From Turnera subulata (taxonomy: Eukaryota > Streptophyta > Magnoliopsida > Malpighiales > Passifloraceae): a stretch of DNA of 64,000 nucleotides. The translations under genes were made by a program, and so were the position numbers. Below the pieces are notes generated by a model that saw nothing but the letters and a program-made list of their open reading frames with translations, was not told the DNA's origin and made no database searches. Numbering within the stretch: position 1 is the stretch's first letter; each line of letters begins with the position of its first letter. Below are positions 58,489 to 64,000 of the stretch, piece by piece. Where the stretch lies: positions 1-64,000 of the forward strand of contig JAKUCV010004501.1 in the NCBI GenBank assembly GCA_028386065.3, given 5' to 3'.

Positions 58489-60647
58489 GGGTTTTTGGTA
58501 CGGATGGTACCCATATTTTTTGGTTTGAGACAATAATGTACCTAAACTTTTTGCCGAGACATTTACGTACCTGGAATTTTCGTGGGCAGTTCTGTCACGG
58601 GTCTTGAGCGAGGCATGTGCTGACATGGATTCTGCCCGATTTTGGGCTGCTGCCCGTGGCTCAAAACGACGTAGTATCACCACGATACGACGTCATTTAG
58701 TATCCATGTGGCAGGTGTTGGTCCCACCATCCTTCTAGTAGCTTTCCACCCAATTTAACAGGTTCAACCAGAAAATTCGCAGACCCGACATATGCCCCAA
58801 AATCCCAATTATAAACATTAAATCAGTTTTTTTTGACATGCTAAATTATGCAATTAACACAAACCGGATCCATAGCCTAATCGAATTTTACTTAAAAAAA
58901 CTACCAAATTGAATCTTAAAATAATTTTATTAATATTTATAATTATTATTTTATGAAATAAAAAATTCTAACTTTAGTTCCAAATTCTCTTATCCTTTTT
59001 CTTCTTAATTCTCTCCTTAATCATCTCTTTTCTTTTTTGGATTTTAAAAACTAGTATTTGTGTTATAACAAAATAACCTAAAGATTAAACAATCAATCGA
59101 ATTAACCATTTTTTTAAAAAAAATTAAAACAACAAAAAAACACCAGCCCCTTATGACCACCACCATACCACCAACATCTCTTCCAGCACCAGCACCAGCA
59201 CCAACTCCTCCACAACCACCAGCACCATCTCCTCCACAACCAATTATCAACCTATCACCACCACCACCGCACCACACCCATCACCACCAACACCAACCAC
59301 CAACCACCAACCATCCATGCTCTCATCCCTAAATCCATTATCTAAAAACCCCCACAGAGGAGGTAGATGAAGGAGGCAAGTAGTGGGGGAGGAAGTGCGC
59401 GACGGAGAAGAAGAGGGAGCCACGCCATCGAAGAGCTCCGTTTAGAAAGGCATGGCAAGATCAACAGATCATCTACCACGGGAAGAAGGTGATCTTGGCC
59501 GCCGATTTTCATCCGATAATAACGCCGCCAGCAACCACCGGTTAGGTTGCTGCAAATCTCAGGTTGCCGATCAGGAATCCGATTTGTCCGAAGTTGATGG
59601 CTGTTTGTGGTGGTTGTTGACTGTTTCATGGTGGCGTTGCCGTTGCTCCAAATCTCAGGTTTGGTCAAGTTGTGAAACAGGCCAAATTGTTCGGGTTCTG
59701 AAATCAGTAGTGGAAGGACACAAAATACTTGGATGGGTGGTTGTGGTGTTGATTTTTTTCAATTGGACTTTTTTTCTTTTTCCTTGGTGGTGGTGATGGG
59801 AGATTGGGGCAGTGATGGCTCATAGGTGCAAGGTTGAGGGAAGAGAGAGAGGGATGGTTAGGGTTTTTTTTTAATCGTTATTTTTTTATATATGAAATTT
59901 CAAACGGTTGTGGGATACTTTTTAATCCAAGATTTACCAATTAATTTTGGGTCAAAGTTTCCTTTTTTAATTTTTTTAATCTATATGACAATTAATTTCT
60001 TTCTCAATCACAGATAATAATTAGTTTTCTTTTTTAAAAAATTATTTTCTCTTTCGATCATAAAAATAATTAATATTCATTTAAAAATTTATAATTATTT
60101 TAGCAAACAAAAACGGAAATAGAAAGATGATGTGATTCTCTCTTCCCAATACCTCCCATTCATTTTTTTTTTAATAAGTCTGTACTCTGTTACATTTTCA
60201 AATTGACTTTAAAATATGTATAGGAAAAGTAGAAAAATATTTAAAATTAAGGTAATTCGGGACCTAGAAAATATTAAAAACTATTAAGACAAAGAAAAAA
60301 AATTTCATCCTATTTTTCCTGGGTTGTGGGTTTGGGTTTTAAAGCTTAAACCGAGGTAGAACCAGGTAAGAAACCAGGGAAGGGGTTGGGTAATGGGTAG
60401 GACCCATGATTGACATGTAGATGTGGAACGACGCCGTATCATTGTAAAACGACGTCGTTTTGAGCCACGGGCAGCAGCCCAAAATCGGGCAGAATCCATG
60501 TTAGCACATGCCCCGCCCGAGACCTGTGACTGAACTGCCCACGAAAATTCCAGGTACATAAATGTCTCGGCAAAAAGTTTAGGTACATGATTGTCTCAAA
60601 CCAAAAAAAATATGGGTACCATCCGTACCAAAAACCCAATTGATGTT
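58479..60647. mobile_element. Non-autonomous MULE with long terminal inverted repeats
   Basis: The element is 58489-60637, with inverted repeats of about 200 bp beginning GGGTTTTTGGTACGG. It is flanked by a 10-bp target duplication with one mismatch (AATTGAAGTT at 58479-58488, AATTGATGTT at 60638-60647), the length typical for MULEs. Joining the flanks restores a continuous copia 3 spacer. No transposase is seen. Confidence 0.88.
59150..59880. other. GC-rich MULE interior, possible captured sequence
   Basis: An ACC/CACCA-rich tract (59150-59330) is followed by a GC-rich block (59340-59850) unlike the AT-rich sequence around it. A plus-strand frame at 59452-59796 opens at an ATG but shows no known domain. 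It may be a host gene fragment of the Pack-MULE kind, or a composition effect. Confidence 0.35.
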
Positions 60648-61400
60648 CCTGAAGAACAATTAAAGAATGCAAATGAATCTAGAGTACGCCAGAAGCATGG
60701 AATACAAGATGGCCCCAACGAGAAAATAAGACCTCGAGTAGAGGTTTAAATTGAAAATCCTCAGAAAGAGGAAAGTCCTCCAGAAGAGGTTTCTGATATT
60801 ATTGATAAAGTTCCAGAAGAAACTCAGGTACCTGAAATAAATGAAAAATGATGAGATATCGATCAAATATATTTTTTCAGGAACAAGAAGGAATCGACGT
60901 GAAATAACCATCAATGAAATTTTTGCATATAATATAGCGCTAGATATTATGGAAGAAAATGAGGATCATGAACCTACATCTATTGATGAATATAAGCGTA
61001 GAATGATTGGCCAAAATTAAGAGACACAATTAATGCTGAGTTAGACTCGCTTATGAGCGAGAACTTTTTGGACCTGTAGTCCGTACAATAGTGGTGTAAA
61101 ACCAGTCGGTTATAAATGGGTATTTGTGCGAAACAGAATTGAAGAAAATGAAATAGTGAGATATAAAGCACGACTTGTTGCTCAAGGTTTTATCCAACGA
61201 CCTGGTAGTGATTATGAGGAGACATACTCCCCCGTGGTGGATGCAGTTACTTTTGGTATTTGATAAGTCTTGCAATACATGAAAAACTAGACATGTGTCT
61301 AATGGATGCTCTTACAGCCTATTTCTATGGATCCATAAGTCATGACATACACATGATAATTCCTGAAGGATTCAAGCTGCCTGAAGCAACTAATTCTTAG
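60648..61400 (+). pseudogene. Copia 3 spacer end and RT
   Basis: After the MULE the spacer continues (EEQLKNANESRVRQKHG). RT follows from about 61085: [20 protein letters not shown], then [18 protein letters not shown], then LMDALTAYFYGS. Stops and shifts interrupt it. The YVDD block is not recognisable and the stretch 61400-61900 is mostly decayed. Confidence 0.8.
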
Positions 61401-61900
61401 GTTATATACTCAATTAAACTAAATTAATCTTTAGATGGTTTAAACCAATTTGTATATGTGTAGTGTAATCATTCTTGCACATATTTATTAAATTCTCTAT
61501 GTGTTTTATTTTAATCAGTACATGTTTGAATTTATTATTATTATTGCTTATATTGCTGATTTAGATCTATATATGAGTTTTTTCATTTTTATTTAAATAT
61601 TATTGGAACTCCTGAAGAAGTTTTCAAATGTCGTGTTATATTTCGAGGAAGAGTTTGATATGAAAAATTTTGAAAAGATTAGATTGGTCCTGAAGTACTA
61701 CATCGCAGTGCAATTTATCTTGCTAGTAACATAAAGCCTGGAGCTTTTGCTATGAATTTATTTGCAAGATATAATTTTTCTCTAACGTATTTATATTGGA
61801 ATATAATATATAAATACATATTCCATTATCTTGAAGTATAATGGATATGGAATTATTTTAACCTTGTGAGTCCAAGAAGAATATAGTTTATTTTGCAGAT
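61401..61900 (+). other. Decayed copia 3 RT region
   Basis: A short RT-like echo lies near 61400-61450. Otherwise AT-rich, with no frame and no motif I can defend. Confidence 0.4.
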
Positions 61901-62410
61901 GTAGGTCATTTATTTGATCTATACAAAGAGCAGGCAGATACCTGAAGTATCATGGTGACCACAAAGCAAAGTATCATTACTACCTTTTCAAATAACGGAG
62001 AAATTTTAGCCATACATGAAGTCAGTCGAGAATGATCAATAATGCTGCATATTCAAGATTCATATGGATAAGATAGCAAGGAAGATGCTCCAACGATGAT
62101 TTATGAAGATAATGCAAAGTGCGTTGCCCAATTGGAGGGAGGATACATCAAAGAATCATTTAAGTGACATCTGGCAGATATATTTACAAAATCAGTTCCT
62201 ACTACAAATTTTGAAGAGTTGATGAGGATGATTGGTTTATGGAGGATTCGAGATATTAAGGGATGCCAAAATCAGGGGGAGTATACGCACTGCACTCTTT
62301 TTTTCCTTCACCAAGTTTTTATCCCACTGGGTTTTTCTTGGTAAGATTTCTAATGAGGCAGTTCTTCCAAACCGTATTCTACCTAAGGTGAAATGACATT
62401 CAAGGAGGAG
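61901..62410 (+). pseudogene. Copia 3 RNase H and 3' non-coding tail
   Basis: RNase H pieces are visible in mixed frames: near 61950-62030 (an SKQ-type segment and ILAIHEVSRE) and 62098-62225 (YEDNAKCVAQLEGGYIK, then FTKSVPTTNFEELM). After the last stop comes a tail with GTTTTTATCCCACTGGGTTT, common in this copia group, and the polypurine tract AAGGAGGAG at 62402-62410. Confidence 0.75.
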
Positions 62411-62905
62411 TGTTATAAATAAATTATGGTGAATGTCATTATTACCATCTAGTAAAACTCATTTACCATACCCGAATTTACCCCAGGTAAATATTTTATC
62501 CCTACACCAAACTTCTACTAGGAATTATCTCTTTGGCTAATTACCCTCTATAATTCTATTTGTCCTAATCTTAGTATCATCTTCCTTTACCTAACAACCC
62601 TTTGATTTTATCCTTTTATGTTAATTATACTTCTTTCTTTATATCCTCCCATTTTCAACTATAAATACCCCTTCATTCTTTCACATTCATACACTTACAT
62701 CCCATCATAAACTTCACTCTCTTTTTATTTCCATACACCTCTCTTCACCATCTCTCTCAATCGATATTTTATTATTCCATTATAATTATAATCAAAGTTG
62801 TATTATTACCATTAAAGTTGTATTACTACCATCAAGGTTAGATTATTACCTTGATCAAGCTTTGTATTATTCTATCAAGGAGTGAATTTCATCCCCCATT
62901 TTATA
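62411..62905 (+). repeat. Copia 3, 3' LTR
   Basis: It matches 34294-34675 joined to 47079-47198. The terminal ACA is missing, and T/A-rich DNA follows directly. Confidence 0.88.
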
Positions 62906-62991
62906 AATTTTTTTTTTAAAAAAAACGAATGAAAAAAGCTTTGGTGAGGACCTTTCACATCATCATAAACGATGATTTTTTATTAAAGAAA

Positions 62992-63292
62992 CTAGGTGAT
63001 GATGCCCCTCGTTGCTGCGGGGATAATAAAGTTTTTTTTCCTCTAATTTCTCTTATTTAATAGGATTTTATCCTACTTTCACTAAGTTTAATCAGTGAAA
63101 AATAGAAATGTTAGCCTACATTCACTAAGTTTTATATTGGTGGAATCAAGAAAAATAGAAATGTTGGCCTACATTCACTAAGTTTAATCAGAGGTATTAT
63201 TAATTAATTCTACAAAGTAATTCATGTTAAACAACTATTTATTCTTCTAGATCATTGAATTTCTTAATATGAGAATTAAAAAAAGTATATAA
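62992..63292 (-). mobile_element. Probable Helitron 3' end and body fragment
   Basis: Read on the minus strand, a hairpin (CCCCGCAGCAACGAGGGG) is followed by CATCATCAC and CTAG at 62995-62992, then T, as at Helitron 3' ends. A unit of about 55 bp with GAAATGTTRGCCTACATTCACTAAG repeats near 63070-63190. The other end is not found, because a gypsy LTR begins at 63293. Confidence 0.5.
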
Positions 63293-64000
63293 TGTAATAG
63301 CCCGGGTAAAAAATTTTATAAGTCATTTGTACAGTGAATTACCGTAAGAAAGTAATCTTTGGTAATTATTTCATGATAAATCGAGCATCGGATTCCAAAT
63401 CTGAGACTTACCCCATGTCCCGGATATTTTAACGGAATTTTCGGGATAAGTTGGAATTTTACAGGATTGGAAATGGTGAAAAGACAATTATACCCCTGGA
63501 TTTGTTTGAAAACAAAGGAAGCTGGAAGGGCATATGAGTCTTCTTGCTGATACAGATTCTTTTCTGCTAAATTATTCACAATTATTCACGTACACAGTAA
63601 CAACTCCATAATTCTGCTCAATTATTAAATAATGGCAGACATCTTTATTTCTTTTCTTTTTCCCATCCTGTTATTTGTCTGCCCACTAGTCGCGCTGCCT
63701 CTCTGTTCGCCATCCCGCACCATTCGCATCATGCCGCTACTCGATGCCTACCGCCAGCAATGAAAAAAAAAACTTCCCTAGAGGTCACCCATCCCAGAAT
63801 TGCTCCAAGTTAAGCACGTTTAACTTTGGAGTTCTTATGGAATGAGCACCAAAAAGGTAAGTGTACCTTGTTGATATAGTTAGTACCCATCAAACCATTT
63901 ATGCTATTCTCGATTGTACTGTCCCACACCTGTACAACTTCGAAATCACTTCATTTGAGTTATTCTTAATTATACAGTCCCATACTCGTATAATTATAAA
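63293..64000 (+). mobile_element. Ty3/gypsy LTR start, cut by the window edge
   Basis: It begins TGTAATAGCCCGGGTAAA, close to the minus-strand start of the gypsy LTRs at 38201 and 44283 (TGTAACAGCC...). Similar blocks follow (GTACAGTGAATTACC). The rest is beyond the window. Open frames here are not coding. Confidence 0.6.
63765..63865 (-). repeat. Degenerate 5S-rRNA-like stretch inside the LTR
   Basis: On the minus strand, GAACTCCAAAGTTAAACGTG is followed by GGGATGGGTGACCTCTAGGG, matching in order two conserved parts of plant 5S rRNA (the AGTTAAGCGTGCTT and GGATGGGTGACC regions). The middle is altered and the 5' third is not recognisable, so this is not a functional 5S gene. 5S-derived segments are known in LTRs such as Cassandra. 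Confidence 0.55.

Larger units (their letters stand above)
34294..62906 (+). mobile_element. Old Ty1/copia element 3, host of four later insertions
   Basis: The 5' LTR starts at 34294 (TGTTATAAATAAATTATGG) and is split at 34675/47079 by a Helitron. The primer-binding site follows at 47199 (CGTTATCAGCATGAG). Gag remnants start at 47536, GAG-pre-integrase at about 48930, integrase continues at 57654, a spacer reaches 58488, RT runs from 60648 and RNase H to about 62260. The 3' LTR is 62411 to about 62905, preceded by AAGGAGGAG. Possible TSDs AAATT flank it (34289-34293, 62905-62909), with the last bases of the 3' LTR lost. Many stops and shifts show age. Its own sequence is only about 4.5 kb of the span. 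Confidence 0.85.

Noticed and set aside
61051..61275. Minus-strand open frame near 61051-61275
   Set aside because: It is antisense to the copia 3 RT remnant, which has clear RT motifs on the plus strand.
63765..63865. Functional 5S rRNA gene
   Set aside because: Only two blocks match. The 5' third and the internal promoter spacing are not preserved.

Overview
The window looks like nuclear DNA of a flowering plant, most likely a eudicot. It is AT-rich, has spliced genes with short exons, carries Ty1/copia, Ty3/gypsy, hAT, MULE and Helitron elements, and holds an endogenous plant pararetrovirus. The sequence does not let me name the species. Two cellular genes occupy about 14 kb. Almost everything else is mobile or viral DNA, much of it nested.

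Left part (1-19.5 kb). The window opens in a copia LTR end (1-205) and a gypsy LTR end (about 273-811). These abut a hAT transposase pseudogene on the minus strand (812-2669) with its terminal region (to about 3372). From 3385 to 12834 lies a rearranged endogenous caulimovirid: a scrambled minus-strand fragment, then a plus-strand copy (protease, RT/RNase H, two small coupled ORFs, a larger ORF, and a promoter with as-1-like repeats), then an inverted second copy. The two copies form 3.5-kb arms around a spacer of about 190 bp. A young but dead copia element (13170-19517, TSD ATACT) follows.

Middle part (19.5-34.2 kb). ABC1K1 (plus strand, 13 exons, 20353-28227) encodes a plastid ABC1-family atypical kinase. 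COQ6 (minus strand, 9 exons, 28696 to about 34125) encodes a mitochondrial ubiquinone-biosynthesis flavin monooxygenase. They lie tail to tail, 468 bp apart. Two ABC1K1 introns use GC-AG splice sites. The COQ6 first exon has no in-frame ATG that I can find.

Right part (34.3-62.9 kb). One old copia element spans about 28.6 kb because later elements landed in it. A Helitron (34676-47078) sits in its 5' LTR. A gypsy element without gag or pol (34857-44283, 3.35-kb LTRs, TSD TTAAT) sits inside the Helitron and carries two plus-strand ORFs antisense to the element. A second copia element (49184-57653, TSD AATCC) sits in the integrase. A non-autonomous MULE (58489-60637) sits in the spacer before RT. 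After the old copia come a probable second Helitron end (62992) and the start of a gypsy LTR (63293 to the edge) holding a degenerate 5S-rRNA-like stretch.

Most unusual signals: a 31-base block that differs between the two LTRs of the second copia by being the complement read in the same direction, not the reverse complement; the viral hairpin with promoters facing each other; the antisense ORFs in the gypsy element, one ending in an endonuclease-like segment; and clusters of short palindromes in three unrelated LTR elements.
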